A program made the position numbers and the translations under genes. A stretch of DNA of 64,000 nucleotides from Pseudomonas sp. MWU15-20650. GTDB lineage: Bacteria; Pseudomonadota; Gammaproteobacteria; Pseudomonadales; Pseudomonadaceae. The number at the start of each line of letters is the position of its first letter. Positions within the stretch are counted from its first letter, which is position 1. This document shows, piece by piece, positions 1 to 9,114 of this stretch. The stretch is taken from positions 248,001-312,000 of the forward strand of contig NZ_JALJFG010000003.1 of NCBI RefSeq assembly GCF_023242475.1. Direction: 5' to 3'. The notes under the pieces are model-generated. The model saw nothing but the letters and a program-made list of their open reading frames with translations. It searched no databases and had not been told where the DNA came from.

Positions 1-439
1 CCAGGGATGACAAGGAGATCAGCAATATATAAGGAAAGGTCACCCGCAACAGGTCAGTGGTCAGCGCGAATTTTTCCGGCGTATTGGCAAACCCGGGAGC
101 CGTGGCCCAGATCACCCAGGGCGCAGCGAGCATACCGGCGATGGTCACCAGCATCAGTACCAGGGTCAACAGGCCCGAGACGTAGGCAATAAAGGTGCGG
201 GTCGCCTCTTCGCCCTGCTGGGTCTTGTATTCCGCCAGGATCGGCACGAAAGCCTGTGAAAACGCGCCCTCGGCGAAGATCCGCCGCAGCAGGTTGGGCA
301 ATTTAAAGGCAATAAAGAAAGCATCCGTGGCCATACTGGCGCCAAAAATGCGCGCCAGCAGGGTGTCACGCACGAACCCCAAAACCCGGGAGATCATCGT
401 GATAGAGCTGACGGCAGCCAACGATTTAAGCAGATTCAT
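1..439 (-). CDS. murJ: Lipid II flippase MurJ, N-terminal part (runs off window)
   Basis: Reading leftward from the ATG at 437-439 gives about 146 residues of a MOP-superfamily membrane protein and no stop before the window edge. The start of the protein is [19 protein letters not shown], followed by [13 protein letters not shown] and the conserved [19 protein letters not shown] segment typical of MurJ/MviN. MurJ moves lipid II across the inner membrane during peptidoglycan synthesis; the full protein is about 510 residues, so roughly the first 30% is present. It is divergent from rpsT, as in other pseudomonads. The family call is firm; nothing can be said about the missing C-terminal part. 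Confidence 0.95.
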   Translation of the reverse strand, partial: MNLLKSLAAVSSITMISRVLGFVRDTLLARIFGASMATDAFFIAFKLPNLLRRIFAEGAFSQAFVPILAEYKTQQGEEATRTFIAYVSGLLTLVLMLVTIAGMLAAPWVIWATAPGFANTPEKFALTTDLLRVTFPYILLISLSSL

Positions 440-610
440 TGAAAGAGTTTGCGCCTATAGATAAAGAGCAGGCGAACAAAGCGCCCACTTATGCGATACT
501 GCGCGCCTGCAACAGCACAGAGCCAAAGCTCGCGAGTTTACAGGTCAAGCGCCGGAAATAAATCACCCGCCTCTTCAGATCGACCACTCAGCAGTTCGCA
601 TCAGCCGCCC

Positions 611-639
611 TTGACAACCCATCAAGTCATCGGCATGAT
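611..639 (+). promoter_or_regulatory. Candidate sigma-70 promoter of rpsT
   Basis: TTGACA (611-616) is followed after 17 bases by CATGAT (634-639), about 55 bases before the rpsT start. The -35 box is perfect and the -10 box matches four of six. The 440-692 gap between divergent murJ and rpsT otherwise holds nothing I can name. Sequence match only. Confidence 0.5.
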
Positions 640-692
640 TCGCGGCCTATTTTGTTTGCTATTTCCTAAAAAGTCTTTCGAGGAGCTCGACG

Positions 693-971
693 GTGGCCAA
701 CACACCTTCCGCCAAAAAACGTGCAAAACAGGCTGAGAAGCGTCGCAGCCACAACGCCAGCCTGCGTTCCATGGTTCGCACCTACATCAAGAATGTAGTT
801 AAAGCCATCGACACCAAAGACGCTGAAAAAGCCCAAGCTGCTTACGTTCTGGCCGTGCCAGTTATCGACCGTATGGCCGATAAAGGCATCATCCACAAGA
901 ACAAGGCCGCTCGCCATAAGAGCCGCCTGAATGGCCACATCAAGGCTCTGAGCGTTCCTGCTGCAGCCTAA
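693..971 (+). CDS. rpsT: 30S ribosomal protein S20
   Basis: The 92-residue product starts [20 protein letters not shown] after the initiator and is rich in Lys, Arg and Ala, as expected for S20, which binds 16S rRNA early in small-subunit assembly. The start codon is GTG at 693, preceded by GAGGAG at 680-685, the only good ribosome-binding site nearby. S20 is often initiated weakly because the protein controls its own translation in E. coli; the GTG start fits this but does not prove it here. It stands alone between a candidate promoter and a strong terminator. Length is normal for the family (about 87-92). Confidence 0.98.
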   Translation: MANTPSAKKRAKQAEKRRSHNASLRSMVRTYIKNVVKAIDTKDAEKAQAAYVLAVPVIDRMADKGIIHKNKAARHKSRLNGHIKALSVPAAA

Positions 972-1016
972 GTGGTAACAACTGCCACGCAACCCAGGTT
1001 GTGTAACAGTTAAGAA

Positions 1017-1049
1017 ATGCCCCGTACCGAAAGGTCCGGGGCATTTTTG
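1017..1049 (+). terminator. Rho-independent terminator of rpsT
   Basis: ATGCCCC at 1017-1023 pairs with GGGGCAT at 1038-1044, with extra pairing inside the loop, and a T-run follows. It lies 46 bases after the rpsT stop. Confidence 0.85.
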
Positions 1050-1071
1050 TTTGCCCACAGAATCATCATAA

Positions 1072-1097
1072 ATTCCCTCCCACATTTGGATCGCGGT
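1072..1097. repeat. Fragment of a REP-like intergenic repeat
   Basis: The stretch CCCTCCCACATTTGGATCG matches the common P. fluorescens REP motif, which also occurs at 5185-5212 in this window (CCCTCCCACATTTGAC). Only one arm is present, so this is a remnant. Confidence 0.45.
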
Positions 1098-1108
1098 GAA
1101 TCTCAGGC

Positions 1109-1142
1109 AAAAAAACGCCCCGAGCCAGTCGGGGCGTTTTTG
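1109..1142 (-). terminator. Bidirectional-looking terminator after slyD
   Basis: An A-run, AACGCCCCGA, a short loop, TCGGGGCGTT and a T-run form a near-perfect stem with U-tracts in both directions. It lies 24 bases beyond the end of the minus-strand slyD gene and should stop its transcript; it could also back up the rpsT terminator. Confidence 0.85.
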
Positions 1143-1165
1143 CTACCACCTGATCAAGACATCAA

Positions 1166-1651
1166 TCAATGGTGATGACCGCCTTCACCGTGGACGTGGC
1201 CGTGAGCCACTTCTTCCTGGGAAGCGTCGCGGATAGCAACGATCTTGACCTTGAAGTTCAGGCGCTGACCCGCCAGAGGGTGGTTACCGTCGACAGTCAC
1301 GTCGTCGCCGTCCAGGTCGCGGATAGTCACGATCTGCATTTGGCCGTCGGGTGCGGAAGCATGGAACTGCATGCCCACTTCCAGCTCGTCGACGCCTTCG
1401 AACATGCTGCGGCTCAGGGTGCTGACCAGCTCGGCGGAATATTCGCCGTAAGCATCTTCAGGTTCTACGGCGACAGTCAGTTCGTCACCGACGTTCTTGC
1501 CTTCCAGAGCCTTCTCCAGGCCCGGGATGATGTTACCTGCGCCTTGCAGGTAGACCAGCGGCGCGCCGCCGGCTGAGCTGTCGATGACCTCACCAGCGTC
1601 GTTGGTCAGGGTATAGTCGATGGAGACAGCCTTGTTAGCGGCGATCGTCAT
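1166..1651 (-). CDS. slyD: FKBP-type peptidyl-prolyl isomerase, SlyD type
   Basis: The 161-residue product begins MTIAANKAVSIDYTLTNDAG. The FKBP core (about residues 8-70, with VIDSS and IIPGLEKALEG) is split by an insert-in-flap domain (about 70-130), the arrangement of SlyD. The tail HGHVHGEGGHHH at 150-161 is His-rich and fits the metal-binding tail of SlyD, which passes nickel to metalloenzymes and acts as a cytosolic folding helper. I chose the ATG at 1649-1651 because homology starts there; an open frame further upstream has no family resemblance. The start codon overlaps, on the opposite strand, the possible start of the DUF3565 gene. Confidence 0.92.
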   Translation of the reverse strand: MTIAANKAVSIDYTLTNDAGEVIDSSAGGAPLVYLQGAGNIIPGLEKALEGKNVGDELTVAVEPEDAYGEYSAELVSTLSRSMFEGVDELEVGMQFHASAPDGQMQIVTIRDLDGDDVTVDGNHPLAGQRLNFKVKIVAIRDASQEEVAHGHVHGEGGHHH

Positions 1652-1940
1652 GGGGCGAGACCTTTTGCATAAGAATGAAGAACGGACAAGTCTAAACAAG
1701 GATTTGCCCGAAAGCGAACAGAACCCGGACAGACGGACCCGACCAACGGCATCCTTCATCATTGGGTTCCACCAGGACGACGACCAACACTGGGTCGCCG
1801 AGCTGTCCTGCGGCCACACCCAGCACCTGCGCCACCAGCCGCCCTGGCAGTCGCGTACCTGGGTGCTTGACCCCGCGCAGCGCCTGGAAAAAATAGGCCA
1901 ACCCTTTGCCTGCGGCTGGTGTGCGCAAGGGCACGAATAA
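1650..1940 (+). CDS. DUF3565 domain protein
   Basis: The C-terminal two thirds contains ASFIIGFHQDDDQHWVAELSCGH and PPWQSRTWVL, ending in a CxxC-like CGWC, which I recognise as the DUF3565 family of small pseudomonad proteins. The Cys/His content suggests metal binding; the function is unknown. The start is uncertain: the frame is open from 1620, ATG codons lie at 1620 and 1650, and the conserved part begins near 1740. I chose 1650, which overlaps the start of slyD on the other strand. The promoter of either gene must then lie inside the other, or this gene starts further downstream. Confidence 0.7.
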   Translation: MGRDLLHKNEERTSLNKDLPESEQNPDRRTRPTASFIIGFHQDDDQHWVAELSCGHTQHLRHQPPWQSRTWVLDPAQRLEKIGQPFACGWCAQGHE

Positions 1941-2019
1941 CGATAACCTTGGCGCCTGATTCGCGGTAGGCACTCAACCATAGGGTGCCACCCAAGCCAT
2001 GCACCTCTAGAGAATTCGC

Positions 2020-4119
2020 ATGCAGACTTTTTTTATCGCGCCCACCGATTTTGGTGTGGGTCTGACCTCCATCAGCCTTGGGCTGGTGCGTACCCTGGAA
2101 CGGGCCGGCCTCAAAGTCGGCTTCTTCAAACCCATCGCCCAGCCACACCCCGGCGATACCGGCCCCGAACGCTCCACTGAGTTGGTGGCGCGCACCCATG
2201 GTCTGAAACCGCCCCAACCCCTGGGCCTGGCCCATGTGGAGCGCATGCTCGGCGACGGCCAGCTTGATGAACTGCTCGAAGAGATCATCACCCTGTATCA
2301 GCAAGCCGCCGTGGGCAAGGACGTACTGATCGTCGAAGGCATGGTGCCAACCCGTAGCGCCAGCTACGCAGCGCGGGTCAACCTGCACTTGGCCAAGAGC
2401 CTGGATGCGGAAGTGATCCTGGTCTCGGCCCCGGAAAACGAAGTGCTCACCGAACTCTCCGGCCGCGTGGAATTGCAGGCCCAATTGTTCGGCGGCCCGA
2501 AAGACCCGAAAGTACTCGGTGTGATCCTCAACAAGGTGCGCACTGATGAAAGCATGGAGGCATTCTCCGCGCGCCTCAAAGAACACTCGCCGCTGTTGCG
2601 CAGCGGTGACTTCCGCCTGCTGGGCTGCATCCCTTACCAACCCGAACTCAATGCCCCACGCACCCGCGACGTGGCCGACCTGATGGGGGCGCAAATCCTC
2701 AACGCCGGCGACTATGAAACACGGCGCATGACCAAGATCATTATCTGCGCACGCACCATGCGAAACACCGTGGAGCTGCTCAAGCCCGGCGTGCTGGTCG
2801 TGACCCCCGGAGATCGCGACGACATCATCCTCGCCGTCAGCCTGGCCGCGATCAATGGCGTGCCCCTGGCCGGCCTGCTGCTGACCAGCGACACCCTGCC
2901 CGACCCGCGCATCATGGACTTGTGCCGAGGCGCCTTCCAGGCAGGCTTGCCCGTACTCTCGGTGAGCACTGGCTCCTACGACACCGCCAACCAGCTCAAT
3001 AGCCTGAACAAGGAAATCCCTATCGATGACCGCGAACGCGCGGAGATCATCACCGACTTCGTCGCCAGCCACCTCGATGCGCGCTGGTTGCACCAACGCT
3101 GTGGCACGCCACGGGAGATGCGCCTGTCGCCGGCGGTATTTCGCTACCAACTGATCCAACGCGCCCAGGCCGCCAACAAACGTATCGTGTTGCCCGAAGG
3201 CAGCGAACCGTTGACCGTGCAAGCCGCCGCCATCTGCCAGGCCCGCGGCATTGCCCGTTGTGTGCTGCTGGCCAAGCCGGCGGATGTGGAAGCGGTTGCC
3301 CGCGCCCAGGGTATCGAGCTGCCCGAGGGGCTGGAGATTCTCGACCCGGACCTGATTCGCCAACGTTATGTAGAGCCCATGGTTGCACTGCGCAAAAGCA
3401 AGAGCCTCAACGCACCAATGGCCGAGCAACAGCTGGAAGACACCGTGGTGATCGCCACCATGATGCTCGCCCTGGATGAAGTGGACGGCCTGGTTTCCGG
3501 CGTTATCCATTCCACCGCCAACACCATCCGGCCGGCCCTGCAACTGATCAAGACCGCACCGGGCTGCACCCTGGTGTCATCCGTGTTCTTCATGCTGTTC
3601 CCTGAGCAGGTGCTGGTGTACGGCGATTGCGTGATGAACCCCCACCCGAGCGCTGCAGAGCTGGCGGAAATCGCCCTGCAAAGCGCCGACTCGGCGGCGG
3701 CGTTCGGCATCACACCGCGCGTGGCGATGATCAGCTATTCCAGCGGTGACTCGGCCAGTGGCGAAGAGGTGGAAAAAGTCCGCGAAGCCACCCTGCTTGC
3801 CCACGAACAACAAAGCTCGCTGCTGATCGACGGTCCGCTGCAATACGACGCCGCCGCCAACGAGAACGTTGCCCGGCAGTTGGCGCCCAACAGTCAGGTC
3901 GCCGGCAAAGCCACGGTGTTTGTATTCCCCGACCTGAACACCGGCAACACCACCCATAAAGCCGTACAACGCAGTGCCGATTGCGTGAGCCTGGGTCCGA
4001 TGCTCCAGGGCCTGCGCAAACCGGTGAACGACCTTCCGCGCGGCGCACAGGTGGACGACATCGTGTACACCATCGCACTGACTGCAATTCAAGCCGCCAA
4101 CCGACCTATGGATATCTAA
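2020..4119 (+). CDS. pta: Phosphate acetyltransferase (long form)
   Basis: The 699-residue product has the full two-part architecture of long Pta: an N-terminal BioD-like P-loop/DRTGG region (from MQTFFIAPTDFGVGLTSI to about residue 370) and a C-terminal PTA_PTB catalytic domain (about 375-699, with RIVLPEGSEPLTVQAA, NPHPSAAELAEIALQSADSA and SLGPMLQGLRKPVNDLPRGA). It interconverts acetyl-CoA and acetyl phosphate in the cytosol. Acetate kinase, its usual partner, is not adjacent in this window. The stop is followed at once by the start of the acyltransferase gene, so the two are probably cotranscribed. Confidence 0.97.
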   Translation: MQTFFIAPTDFGVGLTSISLGLVRTLERAGLKVGFFKPIAQPHPGDTGPERSTELVARTHGLKPPQPLGLAHVERMLGDGQLDELLEEIITLYQQAAVGKDVLIVEGMVPTRSASYAARVNLHLAKSLDAEVILVSAPENEVLTELSGRVELQAQLFGGPKDPKVLGVILNKVRTDESMEAFSARLKEHSPLLRSGDFRLLGCIPYQPELNAPRTRDVADLMGAQILNAGDYETRRMTKIIICARTMRNTVELLKPGVLVVTPGDRDDIILAVSLAAINGVPLAGLLLTSDTLPDPRIMDLCRGAFQAGLPVLSVSTGSYDTANQLNSLNKEIPIDDRERAEIITDFVASHLDARWLHQRCGTPREMRLSPAVFRYQLIQRAQAANKRIVLPEGSEPLTVQAAAICQARGIARCVLLAKPADVEAVARAQGIELPEGLEILDPDLIRQRYVEPMVALRKSKSLNAPMAEQQLEDTVVIATMMLALDEVDGLVSGVIHSTANTIRPALQLIKTAPGCTLVSSVFFMLFPEQVLVYGDCVMNPHPSAAELAEIALQSADSAAAFGITPRVAMISYSSGDSASGEEVEKVREATLLAHEQQSSLLIDGPLQYDAAANENVARQLAPNSQVAGKATVFVFPDLNTGNTTHKAVQRSADCVSLGPMLQGLRKPVNDLPRGAQVDDIVYTIALTAIQAANRPMDI

Positions 4120-5019
4120 ATGCTGGTTTTTCTACCTGCCGCCGTTCGCGGGGTGATCGCGTCCTTGCTGTTGGCACTGAACACGATCCTGCTGTGCTCG
4201 TTCCTGTTTATCGTGGCGCTGTTCAAGGCATTGCCATTCGCCAAACGCTTCAGTGAATGGCTGATGAACCACACCCACGAAGCCTGGGTCACCAACAACA
4301 AGGGCTGGATGAACCTGGTGCGACGCACACGCTGGCATCTGACAGGGCTTGAGGGGCTCGACTACCAGCACTCGTACCTGGTGACCAGCAACCACCAGAG
4401 CTGGGTTGACATCATGGTGCTGCAATACGTGCTCAATCGACGGATTCGCCCGCTGAAGTTCTTCCTCAAACAGGAACTGATCTGGGTACCGGTGATTGGC
4501 CTGGCGTGGTGGGCCCTGGGTTTCCCCTTCATGAAGCGCTATACCAAGGCATATCTGGAAAAGCACCCGGAGAAGAAAGGCAAAGACCTGGAAACCACTC
4601 GCAAGACCTGTGCGAAGTTTCGTGACAACCCGGTGGGCATTTTCAACTTTGCCGAAGGCACACGCTTTACACCTGGCAAGCATGCGCAGCAGAACTCGCC
4701 GTTCCGCTACCTGCTCAAGCCCAAGGCCGGTGGCATTGCGTTTGTGCTGGATGCGATGGGTGAGCAGTTGAAGTCATTGGTCAACGTGACCATTCACTAC
4801 CCTGCCGGACGCCCTGGCTATTGGGACCTGCTGTGCGGGAATGTGCAGGACGTGGTGGTGCATTTTGAAGAAGTGCAAATCCCGGCCGAGTTCATTGGCA
4901 AGAATTATGAGCAGGACGCGGAGTATCGGACAGCCTTCCAGGGCTGGATTAACCAGCTGTGGGAAGCCAAGGATGCGTTACTGGATCAGCTTCACACCGA
5001 ATTCCCAAGCAAGCGATGA
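4120..5019 (+). CDS. PlsC-type acyltransferase (YihG-like)
   Basis: The 299-residue protein opens with a hydrophobic anchor (GVIASLLLALNTILLCSFLF, about residues 8-27). It then carries the HX4D acyltransferase motif in SNHQSWVDIMVLQ (around residue 92) and the EGTR motif in FNFAEGTRFTPG. These mark the lysophosphatidic-acid acyltransferase superfamily at the inner membrane. Length and sequence fit the YihG branch, which in E. coli contributes to phosphatidic acid synthesis. The ATG directly abuts the pta stop. The exact acyl acceptor cannot be told from sequence. Confidence 0.88.
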   Translation: MLVFLPAAVRGVIASLLLALNTILLCSFLFIVALFKALPFAKRFSEWLMNHTHEAWVTNNKGWMNLVRRTRWHLTGLEGLDYQHSYLVTSNHQSWVDIMVLQYVLNRRIRPLKFFLKQELIWVPVIGLAWWALGFPFMKRYTKAYLEKHPEKKGKDLETTRKTCAKFRDNPVGIFNFAEGTRFTPGKHAQQNSPFRYLLKPKAGGIAFVLDAMGEQLKSLVNVTIHYPAGRPGYWDLLCGNVQDVVVHFEEVQIPAEFIGKNYEQDAEYRTAFQGWINQLWEAKDALLDQLHTEFPSKR

Positions 5020-5025
5020 TCAACC

Positions 5026-5154
5026 TGTGGCGAGCGGGCTTGTCGAATCGTCGCAGCGCCCCCAAAGAAGGACGAATGCGGTGTACCCGATACTCCGCAG
5101 AGACAGTTTTGGGGCTGCTTCGCAGCCCAACGCGGGACAAGCCCGCTCGCCACA
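5026..5154. repeat. Composite palindromic repeat, copy 1
   Basis: The ends TGTGGCGAGCGGGCTTGTC and GACAAGCCCGCTCGCCACA are inverted repeats of REP type. Between them lies a core of about 80 bases running from CCCCCAAAGAAGGACGAATG to GCTGCTTCGCAGCCCAACGC. The same element occurs at 12514-12662 with the core in the opposite orientation. It sits six bases after the acyltransferase stop and is probably a non-coding REP/BIME or MITE-like element. Confidence 0.85.
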
Positions 5155-5184
5155 GTGACAGTGCTCCCTCTTAACTGACTGGCA

Positions 5185-5212
5185 TTGGGGCAAGCCCCCT
5201 CCCACATTTGAC
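5185..5212. repeat. REP-like palindrome fragment
   Basis: TTGGGGCAAGCCCCCTCCCACA is a short palindrome (GGGGCAAGCCCC) followed by the CCCTCCCACATTTGAC motif common in P. fluorescens intergenic repeats. It is related to the fragment at 1072. Confidence 0.6.
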
Positions 5213-5238
5213 CGCGCCCCGTCCGATCTTGAGAATGT

Positions 5239-5278
5239 AAAAAAGCCCGCCACCGAGTCATCAGTGGCGGGCTTTTTG
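5239..5278 (-). terminator. Bidirectional terminator between the acyltransferase gene and cysNC
   Basis: An A-run, AGCCCGCCAC, a 13-base loop, GTGGCGGGCT and a T-run form a strong stem with U-tracts on both strands. It separates two convergent genes and lies just after the cysNC stop on the minus strand. Confidence 0.88.
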
Positions 5279-5291
5279 GTAGCGGCAACCC

Positions 5292-7190
5292 TTAGATCGC
5301 GTCGCGCTGACGCAACAGCTCCAGCACTTGCTTGACGCTGTCTTCCAGCGACAGGGCCTGGGTGTCAATGATCAGGTCGGCGTTCAATGGCACGTCGTAC
5401 GGGAACGACTCGCCCGGGATGTTATCCCCACCGGCAGCGTACAAGCCCTGCGGATCACGCTCGGCACACACCAGCGGCGAGGCCTGGACGTAAACGGTCA
5501 GCAGGCGATCGCTGCCGATCAGCGCCTTGGCTTGTTCACGACCTTCTGCATCCGGCGCGACGAAGGCGGCCAGGGTCAGCAAGCCCGCTTCGTTGAACTG
5601 TCGCGCCACGTGAGCGGCACGGCGCCAGTTCTCGGTGCGCCCGGCCCGGTCTTGCGGCAACCCTTTGTTCAGGTCATGACGCAAGTTCTGGCCATCCAGC
5701 ACGAACACCGCACGCCCCATGTCGAACAGCTTGCGCTCAACCGCATAGGCCAGGGTGCTCTTGCCGGCGCCGGACAGGCCGCTGAACAATACGGTGGCCG
5801 GCTGTTGGCCGAAGCGCTGCGCCCGCTCTTCGGTGGCCACATGAGCCAGTTTGCCGTGCTGCGCCGAGCTGCCGTGGGTCACTGGAGGCGCGATGATCAT
5901 GCCCGCGCCCACGGTGCCGTTGGTCAACCGGTCGATCACGATGAACGCGCCAGTGGTGCGGTTGCTGTCGTAGCCGTCCAGAGCGATGGCGGCGTCGAGG
6001 CTGACCTTGACCCGTCCGATTTCGTTCAACTGCAGTGAACTCGCCGGGCCTTCGGCCAGGGTATTCACATCCACACGGTGCACGATGCTGGTAACGGAAC
6101 CCGGTACGTAGCTGGTGGCGCGCTTGATGTCGTATTTCTTGCCCGGCAGCATTGGCTCTTCGGCCATCCACACCAACATGGCGTCGAAGGCGTCGGTCAC
6201 TTGCGGCACGTTATCGGCATGCACCAGCAGGTCGCCACGGGAGATGTCGATCTCGTCTTCCATGGTCAGGGTCACGGCCTGGCCTGGGCCTGCGTGTTCC
6301 AGCTCACCTTCGAAGGTGACGATGGATTTGACACGGCTGCTCTTGCCCGACGGCAGCACCACGACTTCGTCGCCTTTGTGCACGATGCCACTGGCCAGGG
6401 TGCCGGCAAAACCACGGAAATTCAGGTTCGGACGGTTGACGTACTGCACCGGGAAACGCAGGTCGGTGTAGTTGCGGTCGTTGGCGATCTCGACGGTCTC
6501 GAGAATTTCCATCAGCGACTGGCCGGTGTACCAAGGCGAACGCTCGCTCTTGTTCACCACGTTGTCGCCCTTGAGCGCCGACATCGGCACAAAGGCCAAG
6601 GTGCTCGGCTTGAACGCGATACCGTCGGCGAACTTCAGGTAATCGGCCTTGATCGACTCGAATACGCTTTGGTCAAAGCCGTTGATGTCCATCTTGTTGA
6701 TGGCCACCACGATGTGTTTGATCCCCAGCAACGAGGCGATAAAGCTGTGGCGACGGGTCTGGGTCTGCACGCCGTAGCGGGCGTCGATCAGGATGATCGC
6801 CAGGTCACAGGTGGACGCACCGGTGGCCATGTTGCGGGTGTACTGCTCATGGCCGGGGGTATCGGCAATGATGAATTTGCGCTTGGCGGTGGAGAAGTAG
6901 CGGTAGGCAACATCGATGGTGATGCCCTGCTCACGCTCGGCCTGCAGGCCGTCGACCAGCAAGGCCAGGTCGATGTCGTCACCGGTGGTGCCGACTTTCT
7001 TCGAATCGCGGGTGATGGCTTCCAGATGGTCTTCGTAGATCATCTTGGAGTCGTGCAGCAGGCGCCCGATCAGGGTGCTCTTGCCGTCGTCGACGTTGCC
7101 GCAGGTCAGGAAGCGCAACATTTCCTTGCGCTCGTGCTGGCCCAGGTAGGCGAGGATGTCCTCGCTGATCAAATCAGATACGTGCGACAT
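5292..7190 (-). CDS. cysNC: Bifunctional sulfate adenylyltransferase subunit 1 / APS kinase
   Basis: The 632-residue protein joins two enzymes. Residues about 20-430 form a CysN GTPase of the EF-Tu type, with [19 protein letters not shown] (G1), [17 protein letters not shown] (G3) and NKMDINGF (G4). Residues about 445-632 form APS kinase, with P-loop [20 protein letters not shown] and [16 protein letters not shown]. It drives ATP sulfurylase with CysD and then phosphorylates APS to PAPS in sulfate assimilation. The fused form is usual in pseudomonads. It follows cysD on the same strand with a 9-base gap, forming an operon. Confidence 0.97.
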   Translation of the reverse strand: MSHVSDLISEDILAYLGQHERKEMLRFLTCGNVDDGKSTLIGRLLHDSKMIYEDHLEAITRDSKKVGTTGDDIDLALLVDGLQAEREQGITIDVAYRYFSTAKRKFIIADTPGHEQYTRNMATGASTCDLAIILIDARYGVQTQTRRHSFIASLLGIKHIVVAINKMDINGFDQSVFESIKADYLKFADGIAFKPSTLAFVPMSALKGDNVVNKSERSPWYTGQSLMEILETVEIANDRNYTDLRFPVQYVNRPNLNFRGFAGTLASGIVHKGDEVVVLPSGKSSRVKSIVTFEGELEHAGPGQAVTLTMEDEIDISRGDLLVHADNVPQVTDAFDAMLVWMAEEPMLPGKKYDIKRATSYVPGSVTSIVHRVDVNTLAEGPASSLQLNEIGRVKVSLDAAIALDGYDSNRTTGAFIVIDRLTNGTVGAGMIIAPPVTHGSSAQHGKLAHVATEERAQRFGQQPATVLFSGLSGAGKSTLAYAVERKLFDMGRAVFVLDGQNLRHDLNKGLPQDRAGRTENWRRAAHVARQFNEAGLLTLAAFVAPDAEGREQAKALIGSDRLLTVYVQASPLVCAERDPQGLYAAGGDNIPGESFPYDVPLNADLIIDTQALSLEDSVKQVLELLRQRDAI

Positions 7191-7199
7191 GACAGCCCC

Positions 7200-8117
7200 T
7201 TAGAAATAGCCTTGACGTTTTTTATCTTCCATGGAGCCTGCGCCATCGTGGTCGATGACACGGCCCTGGCGCTCGGAAGTTCGCGTCAGGAGCATTTCCT
7301 GAATGATGTCCGTCAGCGTCTCGGCTTCGGACTCCACCGCGCCCGTCAACGGGTAGCAGCCAAGGGTACGGAAACGTACTTTCTTTTTGACGATGCGGGC
7401 TTTGTCTTCGTCGGACAGGTGCTCGAGGATGCGGTCGTCGTCGATCATGATCAACGTGCCGTTCTTCTCGATCACGTCGCGCTCGGCGGCGAAGTACAGC
7501 GGCACGATCGGGATGCCTTCCAGGTAGATGTACTGCCAGATGTCCAGCTCGGTCCAGTTGGACAGCGGGAACACACGGATCGACTCGCCCTTGTTGACGT
7601 TGCCGTTGTAGACGTTCCACAGCTCGGGGCGCTGGTTCTTCGGGTCCCAGCGGTGTTTGCTGTCGCGGAACGAGTACACGCGCTCTTTGGCGCGGGATTT
7701 CTCTTCATCGCGACGGGCACCGCCGAATGCGGCGTCGAAACCATGCTTGTCCAGTGCCTGCTTGAGGCCCTCGGTCTTCATGATGTCGGTGTGCTTGGCA
7801 CTGCCGTGGGTGAACGGGTTGATGCCCTGCGCCACGCCATCCGGGTTGACGTGGGTGATCAGGTCCAGGCCCAGCTCTTCCACCATGCGGTCGCGGAATG
7901 CGTACATCTCCTGGAATTTCCAGCGAGTGTCGACGTGCATCACCGGAAACGGCAGTTTGCCCGGGAAGAATGCCTTGCGTGCCAGGTGCAGCATCACGGC
8001 GGAGTCTTTACCGATCGAGTAGAGCATCACCGGGTTGTCGAACTCGGCGGCGACCTCGCGGATGATGTGGATGCTTTCCGCCTCCAGCTGTTTCAGATGC
8101 GTCAGTTTGTCGACCAT
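7200..8117 (-). CDS. cysD: Sulfate adenylyltransferase subunit 2
   Basis: The 305-residue product has the PP-loop of the PAPS-reductase/ATP-sulfurylase superfamily in [18 protein letters not shown] (about residues 33-50). Other family blocks follow: [31 protein letters not shown] and [12 protein letters not shown], ending [12 protein letters not shown] as in CysD. It forms APS from ATP and sulfate together with the GTPase CysN. It is the first gene of the cysD-cysNC pair, and its promoter should lie in the 136-base gap upstream (8118-8253), where I found no clear operator. Length is typical. Confidence 0.97.
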   Translation of the reverse strand: MVDKLTHLKQLEAESIHIIREVAAEFDNPVMLYSIGKDSAVMLHLARKAFFPGKLPFPVMHVDTRWKFQEMYAFRDRMVEELGLDLITHVNPDGVAQGINPFTHGSAKHTDIMKTEGLKQALDKHGFDAAFGGARRDEEKSRAKERVYSFRDSKHRWDPKNQRPELWNVYNGNVNKGESIRVFPLSNWTELDIWQYIYLEGIPIVPLYFAAERDVIEKNGTLIMIDDDRILEHLSDEDKARIVKKKVRFRTLGCYPLTGAVESEAETLTDIIQEMLLTRTSERQGRVIDHDGAGSMEDKKRQGYF

Positions 8118-8253
8118 GGCTACTCACGGAAAAACGATCTTATGGACGGCCTGCGGGCCGTGTTCGAGCGGGGCATGCTAGCACAGCACCTTCTTCTATT
8201 CAGGGCGCCATCTAGATCGAAACGGTATATGAATATGCCCCGTTGTTTGGCCC

Positions 8254-9012
8254 TCAGATCGGGTTCGGGCAATCGATGAACAGGTGTTCCAGGGCAAAGC
8301 GCCGCGCCAGGTAATCCCCCAGTGCCTGCACACCGTAGCGCTCGGTCGCGTGATGGCCGGCAGCGATAAAGCTGATGTCATTTTCGCGGGCGCTGTGGAA
8401 GGTTTGCTCGGACGCTTCACCGCTCAGGTATAGGTCGACACCGGCGGCAACTGCCTGGTCGATATAGCCCTGACCACCCCCGGTGCACCAACCAATGCGA
8501 CGGATCATCTCGCTGCCTTCGATCAGCAGCGGCTCGCGCCCCATGACGTCTTGCACGCGGCGGGCAAAGTCCCGGGGCGACAAAGGCTCGGCCAGGGAGC
8601 CGACCAGGCCGACGATTTTGGGGTTGCCTGGGTCCAGCGGGCCTTCGACGGTGATGTCCAAGTGGCGGGCCAGTTGCACGTTGTTGCCGACGTCTGGGTG
8701 CAGGTCCAGCGGCAGGTGGTAGGCCAGCAGGCTGATGTCGTGCTTGAGCAGGGTTTTCAAGCGGCGCTGCTTCATGCCGGTGATGCAGGGGTTCTCGCCT
8801 TTCCAGAAATAGCCGTGGTGCACCAGCACCAGATCGGCCTGGGCCTCGACGGCGGCGTCCAGCAGGGCTTGGCTCGCCGTCACGCCGCTGACGATACGCA
8901 TCACCTGCGGACGCCCTTCGACTTGCAGGCCATTGGGGCAATAGTCGGCAATTTTTGCGCTGCCGAGGTAGCGGTCGGCTTCCTCGACGAGGGTGGTAAG
9001 GGGGACGGCCAT
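8254..9012 (-). CDS. NIF3-family dinuclear metal-centre protein (YbgI-like)
   Basis: The 252-residue protein carries NIF3-family metal-binding blocks: ADLVLVHHGYFWKG near residue 65, YLSGEASEQTFH and FIAAGHHATERYGV near the C-terminus. Family members form hexameric rings with two metals per subunit; the substrate is unsettled, although GTP cyclohydrolase I type 2 is a common label. The ATG at 9010-9012 is preceded by TAGGAG at the right distance. It diverges from algW, an arrangement known in Pseudomonas, and is transcribed toward cysD. Confidence 0.92.
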   Translation of the reverse strand: MAVPLTTLVEEADRYLGSAKIADYCPNGLQVEGRPQVMRIVSGVTASQALLDAAVEAQADLVLVHHGYFWKGENPCITGMKQRRLKTLLKHDISLLAYHLPLDLHPDVGNNVQLARHLDITVEGPLDPGNPKIVGLVGSLAEPLSPRDFARRVQDVMGREPLLIEGSEMIRRIGWCTGGGQGYIDQAVAAGVDLYLSGEASEQTFHSARENDISFIAAGHHATERYGVQALGDYLARRFALEHLFIDCPNPI

Positions 9013-9114
9013 AAAAGACTCCTAAATATCCCGTTCCGAGGCGCTCGCAGCCTCGTATAATGCGCGACATTATGGGCGCTCTCCCGCCCCCTGCAACCTG
9101 TCAGGACTTACTTG

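Noticed and set aside
1759..3543. 594-codon open frame antisense to pta
   Set aside because: It mirrors GC-rich codons of pta, has no family resemblance, and runs through a well-defined gene; a typical high-GC shadow.
6078..8279. 733-codon open frame antisense to cysNC and cysD
   Set aside because: Spans two confirmed genes and their junction, is repetitive in V/H/Q/D as expected of reversed GC-rich codons, and matches no family.
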